A stretch of 64,000 nt of DNA, from NCBI GenBank assembly GCA_945877235.1, contig CAMCRF010000005.1, positions 62,001 through 126,000 of the forward strand, written 5' to 3'. The stretch's first letter is position 1. Every line of letters begins with the position of its first letter. The stretch is from Bordetella parapertussis (lineage in GTDB: Bacteria > Pseudomonadota > Gammaproteobacteria > Burkholderiales > Burkholderiaceae_A). This document shows positions 51,771-60,117 of this stretch, one piece after another. The translations under genes were made by a program, and so were the position numbers. Below the pieces are notes generated by a model that had not been told where the DNA came from, made no database searches, and worked only from the letters and a program-made list of their open reading frames with translations.

Positions 51771-53222
51771 ATGCGCAATCTGCACCACAAAGGTGAGGCC
51801 CAGTCTCTAGAAGGGATTGCGGCAACGCTTGGCCGAATACCCCCAAATGCAGGCCGTTGGCTTGATGGATCAGTGCTTATGCTGAATGCCGGTGTCATGA
51901 GCATTTGGGTGCTTCCTATAACTGCGAGTGCCCGCGACTGGGCACTGTTGGTGCTGGTCAACCTGCTTATGAGCCTAGGCGTGCTGAGTCAGGCCGAGCT
52001 CAACAAGAGTTGGCGCGGTCGCCCTTACTCAGACCAGTTCGCACGCCTTTTACTGGGATGGGCGAGTTCAAGCCTGCTGACCATGCTGGTTTGGTTCGGC
52101 CTGCAGATGCATGCGATCGTATCGGCGGAGTTGCTTGGAATCTGGCTCTGTAATGGCCTGGTGGTGCTTGTGTTCGCTCGAGGGGCAGCCCATCTTATTC
52201 TTCGGGCACTGCGTCGATCCGGACTCAATGCAAAGCGAATCGTTCTGTATGGTGCGGGCCCCGTGGGTTTAAGCATCCTGGCGCAGATCAAGGCGAGCCC
52301 TGAGAGTGGCTTTACTGTTGTTGCGATTTTGGATGACGACATTGCAAGAGCCGGCGAATGCATTCACGACGCCTCTGTGACGGGGGGCTTTAGTCGGCTG
52401 CCAGACTTTCTAAGCGACGGATCCATTGACGAAATTTGGTTGGCTCTGCCGCTCTCAGCGGCAGATCGGCTCGCACGGATTCGGTCACTCACTCAAGAAC
52501 ACAATAAGCCCCTTCGATACTTTCCGGACATTACTTCACTCGGCATTCTGGATAGGTCAGTCTCTGAATTGCTGGGCATGCCCAGCATAGACCTCTCAGA
52601 CAACAGACTGCTCGGCCTGAATCGGGTACTGAAGTCCGCCGAGGACCGAGTCTTGAGCGTAGTCCTTCTGATTCCAGGCCTTCCGTTGATGGTGCTGGTG
52701 GCCCTGTTGGTTCGCTTATCGTCACAAGGCCCCGTACTGTTTCGTCAACGCAGAAACGGATTCGACGGGCGTCCATTCACGATCTACAAATTCCGAACCA
52801 TGTACATGCACCCAGGTACACAACAGCAGATAGGTGGCGGTCTCCAACAGGCCACTCGCGAGGATCCGCGGGTAACACCCATTGGGCGTTGGCTCAGGCG
52901 GTTTTCTCTTGACGAACTGCCTCAACTCATCAACGTGCTTCAAGGGAAGATGAGCCTCGTAGGGCCACGTCCGCACGCTGTTGAGCACAATGCTTTCTAC
53001 AGCCAACATATTGAGGGCTACATGCGCAGACACCATGTGAGGCCTGGCATTACAGGGTGGGCGCAGGTGAATGACCTTAGGGGCGAAACCCAGACTATTG
53101 AGGAAATGAGCCGCCGGGTGAAGCACGACCTCTACTACATTGAGCACTGGTCACTCGGTTTTGACCTTCGCATCCTGCTGACAACGGTCTTAAAGGTACT
53201 CTTCAGCCGAAAGGCTTGGTGA
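51771..53222 (+). CDS. Undecaprenyl-phosphate sugar-1-phosphate transferase (WcaJ-like)
   Basis: A 483-residue initiating enzyme that loads the first sugar phosphate onto undecaprenyl phosphate. Four to five N-terminal spans are followed by a Rossmann-like domain (RIVLYGAGPVGLSILAQI). A hydrophobic hairpin (VLSVVLLIPGLPLMVLVALL) precedes the catalytic domain, which has GPVLFRQRRNGFDGRPFTIYKFRTM, RRFSLDELPQLINVLQGKMSLVGPRP and HHVRPGITGWAQVNDLRGET. All expected residues are present. Glucose-1-phosphate is the usual substrate of the WcaJ group, but galactose is possible. It is divergent from the RTX gene across 58 bases. Confidence 0.93.
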   Translation: MRNLHHKGEAQSLEGIAATLGRIPPNAGRWLDGSVLMLNAGVMSIWVLPITASARDWALLVLVNLLMSLGVLSQAELNKSWRGRPYSDQFARLLLGWASSSLLTMLVWFGLQMHAIVSAELLGIWLCNGLVVLVFARGAAHLILRALRRSGLNAKRIVLYGAGPVGLSILAQIKASPESGFTVVAILDDDIARAGECIHDASVTGGFSRLPDFLSDGSIDEIWLALPLSAADRLARIRSLTQEHNKPLRYFPDITSLGILDRSVSELLGMPSIDLSDNRLLGLNRVLKSAEDRVLSVVLLIPGLPLMVLVALLVRLSSQGPVLFRQRRNGFDGRPFTIYKFRTMYMHPGTQQQIGGGLQQATREDPRVTPIGRWLRRFSLDELPQLINVLQGKMSLVGPRPHAVEHNAFYSQHIEGYMRRHHVRPGITGWAQVNDLRGETQTIEEMSRRVKHDLYYIEHWSLGFDLRILLTTVLKVLFSRKAW

Positions 53223-53479
53223 TTTTTTGCTCCCAAGTCCAGGCATGCCCAATGATGGTGTGGAGAAAGAACTGCATCGTATTGGCGAAGCAGCGCGCCG
53301 TCACCTGATCGAAGCGGGCCGACACGACACTCGAGATGCGATAACCGACTCACCGCAAATTGGTAGTTGGTCTTCTCAATTGCGAGACGATCAAAAATGT
53401 CGAGCACACCTCGCCTTGTCCTTTCACCACCCTCCACAAGATAGATGACCGCACTGGCATCGAGAAAGAGGTGAAACAA
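53135..53479 (-). pseudogene. Truncated PIN-domain (VapC-like) toxin
   Basis: A 114-codon frame opened by TTG directly after the antitoxin stop. The N-terminal PIN motif is FLDASAVIYLVEGG (first catalytic Asp), and FAVSRLSHLECRVGPLR supplies the second acidic site. After LLRQYDAV the usual C-terminal half with the remaining Asp residues is missing. Instead the frame runs into sequence antisense to the WcaJ-like gene (88-base overlap). It is therefore a 3'-truncated, probably inactive toxin whose end was lost at this junction. Confidence 0.65.
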
Positions 53480-53752
53480 CTACCAGTCTCGCTCTTGCTT
53501 CAGTCGCCGATCGATCTGCGCCTTCGTGAGTCCCCCCTTGGGCTTCTGCGATGCAAGCCACTGAGCGACGCTTCGACCTGGAAGGATCGCATTCCTGGTC
53601 CTGGAACTGAGCTCTTGAAACTGTTCGGGCGAGAGCACCACGGCAGAGGACTTATTGTGTTTGAGGATGTGAACCGGTCCATACACGAGAGCATCCTCAA
53701 TGGCGGCCATGCCGCGGCGCTTGAGTTCTGCGATGGTGAGTTGATTATCCAT
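53480..53752 (-). CDS. Phd/YefM-family antitoxin
   Basis: A 90-residue protein beginning MDNQLTIAELKRRGMAAIED, with GPVHILKHNKSSAVVLSPEQFQEL, the conserved beta-hairpin and helix of the Phd/YefM DNA-binding fold. The Lys-rich C-terminus (GLTKAQIDRRLKQERDW) would wrap a toxin. The next gene is a truncated PIN toxin, so this antitoxin may be an orphan that survives as an autoregulator or protects against related toxins. Confidence 0.8.
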   Translation of the reverse strand: MDNQLTIAELKRRGMAAIEDALVYGPVHILKHNKSSAVVLSPEQFQELSSRTRNAILPGRSVAQWLASQKPKGGLTKAQIDRRLKQERDW

Positions 53753-53779
53753 AGCGCAAGGTTAGTACTTTCTTAGTAC

Positions 53780-55762
53780 TCATTCAAGAGGCCCCATCTC
53801 CACCGTCCGGTCCACCCGCAGCAGCCGCTCGGGGGCATGGCTAATCAGCATCACCGTGCGGCCCTGCATAAGCTGCTCAAGGCCTCTCAGGACAGCCTGC
53901 TCGCTTTCTTGATCGAGGGCACTGGTGGCCTCGTCGAGCAGGAGGATGGGTGCGTTCTTCAGAAATGCACGGGCAATGGCAATGCGCTGGCGCTGGCCGC
54001 CCGAGAGCGGTCCGCCCAGAGCACCCAAGGGCGTATCCAAACCCTGCGGCAGCTGACGAATGAAGTCTTGCGCATACGCGGCCTCCACTGCGGCCTCCAA
54101 GGCACCACGCTGCTCGGGGCTCCAGGCCTCGACTGGGAGCATGGCATGCGGCTGACCCAGTGCAATATTTTGCCGAACGGTCTGATCGAACAACACCACA
54201 CGCTGACCCACCACAGCCAGCTGCGCTCGCAGTGCCTCCAGCGACAGGTTCTGAATGGGCCTGTTGAAGAGGCAGATCTCGCCGTGTGATGGCGCGTCAA
54301 ACCCCGCGAGCAGATAGAGCAGCGTGCTCTTTCCACTGCCAGATGGACCCACGAGGGCGACGGTTTCTCCTGTGGCGACTTGAAGCGAGAAGTCGGAGAG
54401 GGCGGATTTGTTGGCGAGCGGGTAGGTATACGAGACGTGGTCGAAGGTGATGGCGGGAGGTGCTGTGTGGCTGATGTGCATCTGGGGGGTGTCGCCTCCG
54501 TACACCAAGTCGGCTCCACCCCCCAGATGCACACCCGGCTCAGGGCGCCCGGCCTCACCTTCTTGCGTCACCTCGGCTGGGTGCGCATCGCCTGCGCCCT
54601 GCCCGGGCAGCGGCGGGTTCGCGCTCAGCGCGCCGTCTCTCAGGGCGTGGGCGGGGGTGGGCCCGACGACTTGTCGTACGGAGGAGGGCCCACCCCCGCC
54701 CACGCCATCAGATGCAATTGCGCGCTCAGCGCGAACCCCGCCCTCTGCCCTCTCATCGAGCAACTCAAACAACCCCTGCGCCGCCGCCAGCCCCTTTTGC
54801 AAGGTGGCATTCACATTCGTGAGTCGGCGCACCGGCTCAAAGACCATGCTCATCGCCGTAATGAAGGCCACAAACTCACCGGGTGTGAGCAGGTTCTGCT
54901 GGCTCAATTGCGATGCGACCCAGATCACCAGGGCCACCGAGAGCGCCGCAAGCACCTGCACCAACGGCACGTTCAGCGACTGCACCCGCGACACGCGAAT
55001 CTGCTCTCTGCGTAGGTCTGCATTCACCTCACCAAAGGCCTGAGCCTGGGCCCGATCTGCACCGAAAAGCTTGATCTCCTGCAGGCCCTGCAGGGCACCT
55101 TCGACACGGCCCGTAAGCCGACCCATGTAGGTCTGCACCCGCTCGCTCGATCGCCGCAGCCGCTGATTGATCTTGCGAATGGCGAAGGCCAGTACAGGCG
55201 CCAAGCCCAGCACCAGCAGGGTCAGCTCCCAGGCGGTGTAGAAGAGAAACGCCATGAGGCCTACAAGCACGAGGCTATCGCGAATGAGGATGATCCAGGC
55301 GGTACTCACGGCCTCGCTCACCTGCGCCACCTCATAGGTGATGCGCGAGAGCATGCGGCCGCCCTCCTCCTGGGCATGGCGCGGCAGGGGCAAGGCAAGC
55401 TCGTGCTCAAAGATTCGCTGACGCAGATCGGCCATGGTCTTGTGTGCCACCGTCTGCGCGGCGACGTTCGCGAGATAGTCCGCCAGACCCTTCACCACAA
55501 ACACCAAGGCAATGAGCAACGGCACGCGCCAGAGGCTTGCGGGATCCTTGGCAATGAGGCTCTCGTCAATCAGCGGCTGCATGAGTGCAGGCAGAGCGGG
55601 CTCCAGTGCAGCAGAGACCAACATGGCCAACACCGACACAACCGCAATGCGCCAGTAGGGTCTGGCGTAGCCCAGCAGCCGCGCGTAGAGCTGGGCATCG
55701 CCCCCGGCGGAGGCCTGCGCCCGGGGGTTCTGCCGAGGGCTCTGCGGCGCCGCGCTACTCAC
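53780..55762 (-). CDS. msbA: Lipid A flippase-type ABC exporter (MsbA) with an inserted linker
   Basis: A 660-residue half-transporter. The start is GTG at 55762, overlapping the phosphatase TAG, so the first residues are SSAAPQSPRQN. The membrane domain covers about 20-335 (VLAMLVSAALEPALPALMQPLID, FVAFITAMSMVFEPVRRLTN). The nucleotide-binding domain runs from about 435: GPSGSGKST, LSGGQRQRIAIARAFL, ILLLDEATSALDQESE, LISHAPERL. Usual MsbA proteins are about 580-600 residues. Here some 90 Gly/Pro/Ala-rich residues sit between the two domains, encoded by palindromic repeats. MsbA flips core-lipid A and is normally essential. The insertion keeps the frame, so the protein is probably functional. 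Confidence 0.88.
   Translation of the reverse strand: MSSAAPQSPRQNPRAQASAGGDAQLYARLLGYARPYWRIAVVSVLAMLVSAALEPALPALMQPLIDESLIAKDPASLWRVPLLIALVFVVKGLADYLANVAAQTVAHKTMADLRQRIFEHELALPLPRHAQEEGGRMLSRITYEVAQVSEAVSTAWIILIRDSLVLVGLMAFLFYTAWELTLLVLGLAPVLAFAIRKINQRLRRSSERVQTYMGRLTGRVEGALQGLQEIKLFGADRAQAQAFGEVNADLRREQIRVSRVQSLNVPLVQVLAALSVALVIWVASQLSQQNLLTPGEFVAFITAMSMVFEPVRRLTNVNATLQKGLAAAQGLFELLDERAEGGVRAERAIASDGVGGGGPSSVRQVVGPTPAHALRDGALSANPPLPGQGAGDAHPAEVTQEGEAGRPEPGVHLGGGADLVYGGDTPQMHISHTAPPAITFDHVSYTYPLANKSALSDFSLQVATGETVALVGPSGSGKSTLLYLLAGFDAPSHGEICLFNRPIQNLSLEALRAQLAVVGQRVVLFDQTVRQNIALGQPHAMLPVEAWSPEQRGALEAAVEAAYAQDFIRQLPQGLDTPLGALGGPLSGGQRQRIAIARAFLKNAPILLLDEATSALDQESEQAVLRGLEQLMQGRTVMLISHAPERLLRVDRTVEMGPLE
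54475..54533. repeat. Palindromic element A inside msbA
   Basis: Perfect 17-base inverted arms (54475-54491 and 54517-54533) enclose a 25-base loop containing cctccgtacaccaagtcg. It encodes part of the extra interdomain linker of the MsbA-like protein without breaking the frame. Confidence 0.85.
54612..54742. repeat. Outer inverted repeat flanking palindromic element B
   Basis: Arms at 54612-54632 and 54721-54742 share cgcgct-agcgcgaacc with one substitution and one extra base. They bracket element B and extend the structure to about 130 bases, suggesting a composite palindromic insertion. Confidence 0.7.
54644..54706. repeat. Palindromic element B inside msbA
   Basis: Perfect 21-base inverted arms (54644-54664 and 54686-54706) around a 21-base loop. 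On the opposite strand the loop reads cctccgtacgacaagtcg, nearly identical to the loop core of element A. A and B are therefore copies of one element in opposite orientation. Confidence 0.88.
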
Positions 55763-56459
55763 GCCGCAGCACCTTATCGACAAGCCAGGCCATAGACCCA
55801 ACAGGCCTGAAGCTCGACTGCACCCGCGCCTTGTTGTAGTCGTGCGCAACCCAGTCCAGGAAGGACTGGTGGGGCTTGCGCTCCGCCAGGTAGGTGCGAA
55901 AGAAATGATCGAGCACACCGGTCTTGGCCGACTTGAAATGGCCATAGAACCAGTGCAACTCCTGGGCTGCATTCTCGATGGGCTCACCCAGCCGCACATG
56001 ACGATAGAGCACACTGAAAAATCCGGCGCGGTCGGCGCCCGACTTACAGTGCACCACGGCAGGCAAGGGAATGCTGCGAATGAAGTCTGCCAATTCCAGA
56101 ATCTGCTTGGGCTCCAAGAGCTCTCTCGAGTTCACGGTGGTGGTCAGCAGGTTCAGCCCTAGCTCCTGGCAGGTGCGCCTCTCGAGCCTATACCAGCCCA
56201 GATGATCATGGGCGCCACGCAGGTTCACCACACTCTTGATATCGAACGCAGCCTTGTAGCTGCGCAGAATGGCAGGGCTGGGCTGATTGGCTCGATGCAG
56301 GCCGCCAGCCAAGCGGAATCGATTGCGGTAGAGGGCACGCAGAAAGCCGTGGTCAATCAGCATGAGGTTGGCCCAGTCACGCCAGTGGCCCACAGGAAGT
56401 GCAGCCCTGCGGGCATTGCGCGCCTCACGGGCGCGCTGCGCGTCGCTGACGCTAGACAT
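55755..56459 (-). CDS. Dual-specificity/tyrosine phosphatase-like protein
   Basis: A 234-residue protein. The start at 56459 (MSSVSDAQRAREARN) overlaps the dnaE stop by 8 bases; longer starts are shadows of dnaE. The Cys-based phosphatase loop is VVHCKSGADRAG, matching H-C-x5-R. The substrate-side Asp probably lies in the NLRGAHDHLGWY region. No signal peptide or membrane span is present. Set between dnaE and msbA and coupled to both by overlaps, it could act on a lipid A or core phosphate before export, or on a protein Tyr; neither is shown by the sequence. Confidence 0.8.
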   Translation of the reverse strand: MSSVSDAQRAREARNARRAALPVGHWRDWANLMLIDHGFLRALYRNRFRLAGGLHRANQPSPAILRSYKAAFDIKSVVNLRGAHDHLGWYRLERRTCQELGLNLLTTTVNSRELLEPKQILELADFIRSIPLPAVVHCKSGADRAGFFSVLYRHVRLGEPIENAAQELHWFYGHFKSAKTGVLDHFFRTYLAERKPHQSFLDWVAHDYNKARVQSSFRPVGSMAWLVDKVLRRE

Positions 56460-59400
56460 AGACCAGCTGCACATCGTCAGCGCCGAAGGCCTGGGCCAAG
56501 GCCGAGAGGTTCTCATCCGATGGGGCAATGGCAAAGCCTGGCCCCAGCCGCATGGAACACACTTCTTGGCCCGTGTGCAGCTCAACCACGACAGGACAGG
56601 CCTGGCTGGCTATGGGTGGCCTGGCTGAAGCAACTGCTGTGCGCAGCCGCTCAATAAGCTCAAGGGCCTGACGCTCGGGCGACTGGCGCTCGGTTGCCTT
56701 GGCCTGCAGCCGAATGGCCAGGGCCTTGGCATGCCGCAGGCGCACCTCGGTCATGGTGAGGATCTCCACCGCGCTGCCTCGCAGGCCACCGGAGTATTCA
56801 TCGTTATCAATGCGCGCGCTGACCAGCAGGGGCTCATCTACGCGCAAGACCGACTTGCGCGACTCAAAGAGCTCGTTGAAGACGGTGACTTCCATGCGCG
56901 CAGACCCATCGTCTAGCGCAATGACTCGCATCATGCCGCGCTTGGTCATTTGGGCCCGGCTATCGACCACCACGCCGGCAATCCAGAGCGGCTCGCGACT
57001 GGGCACCACACGCGCAAGAGGGGTTCCGGCATATCGGCGCAGCTCCTTGGCGGCCGAGTCAAAGAGGCTACCCGAGAAGCAATAGCCCAAGGCCACCTTC
57101 TCCTCGAGCAGCGTCTCGCGCGGGCTGTACGGCGTAGCGGTGGACTGGCTCAGGCTGGCTGTGGGCAGGCTTGCTGGATCTGCGTCTCCAAAGAGGCCGC
57201 CCTGATGGGCGTTGGCCTCGGCGTCGTCGGCGGCCTGACAGGCCAAGGCAATCTGCGAGACCAGCGTGGCACGCACGGCCCGCCCAGCTTTTGGACCCTG
57301 GGGGTGCAGGCCATCGAAGGCACCCGCTTTGACGAGGGCCTCCATGGCGCGCTTGTTCACCACACGGCGATCGACCCGCGCGCAGAAGTCGAATAGATCT
57401 TTAAAGGGCCCCTGCTCGCGCGCAGCCAGAATGTTCTGCACGGCAGATTCGCCCACACCGCGCACCGCACCTAGGCCATAGCGAATGGCCCGCGATCGCT
57501 CGGAGGGCTCCTGTTGGGGCAGCCCCTGCTCATCGACACCGCGTACCGGCTCAAACCGGTATTGACTCAGGTTGATATCGGGCGGCAGCACCCCGAGGCC
57601 ATTGGCCTTGGCGTCTTGCACCAGGAAGGCCACCTTGTCGGTGTCGTCCATGTCGGAGGAGAGCGTAGCTGCGAGAAACTCTGCTGGGTAGTGCGCCTTG
57701 AGCCAGGCGGTCTGATAGGTGATGACCGCATAGGCGGCGGTGTGGCTCTTGTTAAAGCCGTACTCCGCAAACTTCTCCATGAGGTCAAAGAGCTGCGTTG
57801 CCAGCGCCTCGCTGTGGCCCTTCTTCTGTGCGCCCTCCAAAAAAATACTGCGCTGCTGGGCCATTTCCTCGGGCTTCTTTTTCCCCATCGCCCTGCGCAG
57901 CAGGTCCGCACCACCGAGGGTGTAGCCCGCCATGATCTGGGCAATCTGCATGACCTGCTCTTGGTAAACGATGACGCCGTAGGTTGGCGAGAGGCACTCT
58001 TTTAAGTCCTCGTGGAAGTAGTCCACCCTCTGCTGACCGCGCTTACGCAGAATGAAGTCATCGACCATGCCCGAATTCAGCGGGCCCGGGCGATAGAGGG
58101 CGAGCATGGCGATGATGTCCTCGAACCGATCGGGCTGGAGCTTCACGAGGTAGCGCTTCATGCCCTGGCTCTCCACCTGGAAGATGGCCGTGGTGTTGGC
58201 TTCCTTCAACACGGTGTAAGCGGCCGGGTCGTCAAAGCCGTTGAGATCATCGAGCTTCAGGGGCCCCTGGGGCCGCTCGGGGTAGAGGCGATTAATGGTC
58301 TCCACCGCAAGCTGAATGATGGTGAGGTTGCGCAGGCCCAGGAAGTCGAACTTCACCAGGCCAGCCGCCTCCACATCGTCCTTGTCATACATGCTCACCA
58401 CGCCATCGGCGCCTTCAGAGCCTGGCGCCTGATAGAGCGGACAAAAGTCGGTCAGTCGCCCTGGGGCGATAAGCACCCCTCCAGCGTGCATGCCAATGTT
58501 GCGGGTCAAGTCCTCTAGAGGTTCCGCCACAGCCAGCAGCTCGCGAACCTCGTCTTCCTTCTGTTCGCGCTCGGCCAGGATGGGTTCTTTCTCGCGGGCC
58601 TCTTTCAGGGAGAGCGGCTTGTTCTGAACAACTGGAATGAGCTTGGAGAGCTGGTCGCAGAAGTTGTAGGGCAGCTCCAGCACGCGGCCCGCATCACGAA
58701 TCACGGCGCGCGAGGCCATGGTGCCAAAGGTCACAATCTGGCTTACCGCGTCGCGTCCATAGCGCTCCCGCACATACTCGATCACGCGCTGTCTGCGCTC
58801 CTGACAGAAGTCGATGTCGAAGTCGGGCATGCTCACCCGCTCGGGGTTCAGGAAGCGCTCAAAGAGCAAGGAGTACGGCAGCGGGTCGAGGTCGGTAATG
58901 CCCAGGCTGTAGGCCACCAAGGATCCCGCACCTGAGCCTCGGCCAGGGCCCACGGGCACGCCATTATTCTTTGCCCAGTTGATGAAGTCGGCCACGATCA
59001 GAAAGTAGCCCGGAAAGCCCATCTGAATGATGGTGTTGCACTCGAGCTCAAGCCGCGCCTCGTAGGTGGGGCGGGCGGCCTCGCGCTGCGCCTCATTCGG
59101 AAACCGCTGGAGCAGTCGCTGCTCGAGCCCCTGCGCAGAGAGGCTGCGCAGGTAGTCCTCCAGGCTCTCGCCATTGGGCGTAGGGAAGTCTGGAAGCTGC
59201 GGCTTGCCCAGCTGCAAGGTGAGATTGCAGCGCTGGGCAACCACCAGGGTATTGGCCAGGGCCTGAGGCAGGTCGGCAAACTTTTCGGCCATCTCGGCCT
59301 GGGTGGTGAGGTGCTGCTGGGCGGTAAAGCGCTTGACCCGACGGGGGTTGGCCAGGGTCTCGCCCGTGGCAATGCAGACCCGCGCCTCATGGCTGCGGTG

Positions 59401-60078
59401 GTCTTCGGGGTCCAAATACTGAATGGGGTGGGTGGCCACCACAGCAATACCCAGCTTCTGTGCAAGCAACAGGGTCTGCTGGTTCAGAGCATCCTCGCCC
59501 TCGCGCCCGCAGCGCTGGACCTCCAGATAAAAGCGGTCGGTGAAGATAGCCTGCGCCCGCGCTGCAGCCTCTTCGGCCTGGACCACAGAGGCGGGCGTGC
59601 CCTTTGAGAGATGCTGGCCGACCTCACCCAAGTGCGCACCCGAGAGCATCAGCAGGCCCTCGTGCAGGGCGGCGCTGCCGCGGGTGTTGCGCTCCTGAAA
59701 CCAGTGCCAGCGCAGCTCTCCACGATCGCGCTGGGCATTGGTGAGCCAGGCGCGACTCAGCAGTTCGCAGAGATGCGTGTAGCCCTGGCTGTTCTGAATG
59801 AGCAGCAGGGCCCGAAAGGGCTGATCGACAATGGCCTCGTTGGTGATCCAGACATCCGCCCCTAAGAGGGGCTTCACACCCTTGCTACGAGCGGCCTTGT
59901 AAAACTTGATGAAGCCAAATGTGTTGGCGAGATCGGTCAGCGCAAGCGCGGGCTGACCATCGTCCGCTGCCTTCTTGACGGCCTCGTCCATGCGCGTAAT
60001 GCCATCGACAATGGAGAACTCGGAGTGCATCCGCAGATGCACGAATCGGGGGGCCGACGAAGGATCGATGGCGGTCAT
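56452..60078 (-). CDS. dnaE: DNA polymerase III alpha subunit
   Basis: The replicative polymerase, 1208 residues from the ATG at 60078, which places PRFVHLRMHSEFSIVDGI where E. coli DnaE starts. The PHP domain is N-terminal. The polymerase core has PGRGSGAGSLVAYSLGITDLDPL and the catalytic Asp pair in MPDFDIDF, followed by GTMASRAVIRDAGR and YGVIVYQEQVMQIA. The helix-hairpin-helix and OB-fold regions (VDSRAQMTKRGMMRVIALDDG) close the protein. This DnaE1-type housekeeping gene marks the end of the accessory region on this side. Confidence 0.97.
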   Translation of the reverse strand: MTAIDPSSAPRFVHLRMHSEFSIVDGITRMDEAVKKAADDGQPALALTDLANTFGFIKFYKAARSKGVKPLLGADVWITNEAIVDQPFRALLLIQNSQGYTHLCELLSRAWLTNAQRDRGELRWHWFQERNTRGSAALHEGLLMLSGAHLGEVGQHLSKGTPASVVQAEEAAARAQAIFTDRFYLEVQRCGREGEDALNQQTLLLAQKLGIAVVATHPIQYLDPEDHRSHEARVCIATGETLANPRRVKRFTAQQHLTTQAEMAEKFADLPQALANTLVVAQRCNLTLQLGKPQLPDFPTPNGESLEDYLRSLSAQGLEQRLLQRFPNEAQREAARPTYEARLELECNTIIQMGFPGYFLIVADFINWAKNNGVPVGPGRGSGAGSLVAYSLGITDLDPLPYSLLFERFLNPERVSMPDFDIDFCQERRQRVIEYVRERYGRDAVSQIVTFGTMASRAVIRDAGRVLELPYNFCDQLSKLIPVVQNKPLSLKEAREKEPILAEREQKEDEVRELLAVAEPLEDLTRNIGMHAGGVLIAPGRLTDFCPLYQAPGSEGADGVVSMYDKDDVEAAGLVKFDFLGLRNLTIIQLAVETINRLYPERPQGPLKLDDLNGFDDPAAYTVLKEANTTAIFQVESQGMKRYLVKLQPDRFEDIIAMLALYRPGPLNSGMVDDFILRKRGQQRVDYFHEDLKECLSPTYGVIVYQEQVMQIAQIMAGYTLGGADLLRRAMGKKKPEEMAQQRSIFLEGAQKKGHSEALATQLFDLMEKFAEYGFNKSHTAAYAVITYQTAWLKAHYPAEFLAATLSSDMDDTDKVAFLVQDAKANGLGVLPPDINLSQYRFEPVRGVDEQGLPQQEPSERSRAIRYGLGAVRGVGESAVQNILAAREQGPFKDLFDFCARVDRRVVNKRAMEALVKAGAFDGLHPQGPKAGRAVRATLVSQIALACQAADDAEANAHQGGLFGDADPASLPTASLSQSTATPYSPRETLLEEKVALGYCFSGSLFDSAAKELRRYAGTPLARVVPSREPLWIAGVVVDSRAQMTKRGMMRVIALDDGSARMEVTVFNELFESRKSVLRVDEPLLVSARIDNDEYSGGLRGSAVEILTMTEVRLRHAKALAIRLQAKATERQSPERQALELIERLRTAVASARPPIASQACPVVVELHTGQEVCSMRLGPGFAIAPSDENLSALAQAFGADDVQLVYV

Positions 60079-60117
60079 GTCAGAGATTTTCGCACCTTCC
60101 CTGCGTATGATCGCGGC

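Noticed and set aside
60025..60117. Longer start for the ArnT-like gene at 60025
   Set aside because: The extra codons are antisense to the conserved dnaE N-terminus; the ATG at 60118 gives a normal membrane-protein start.
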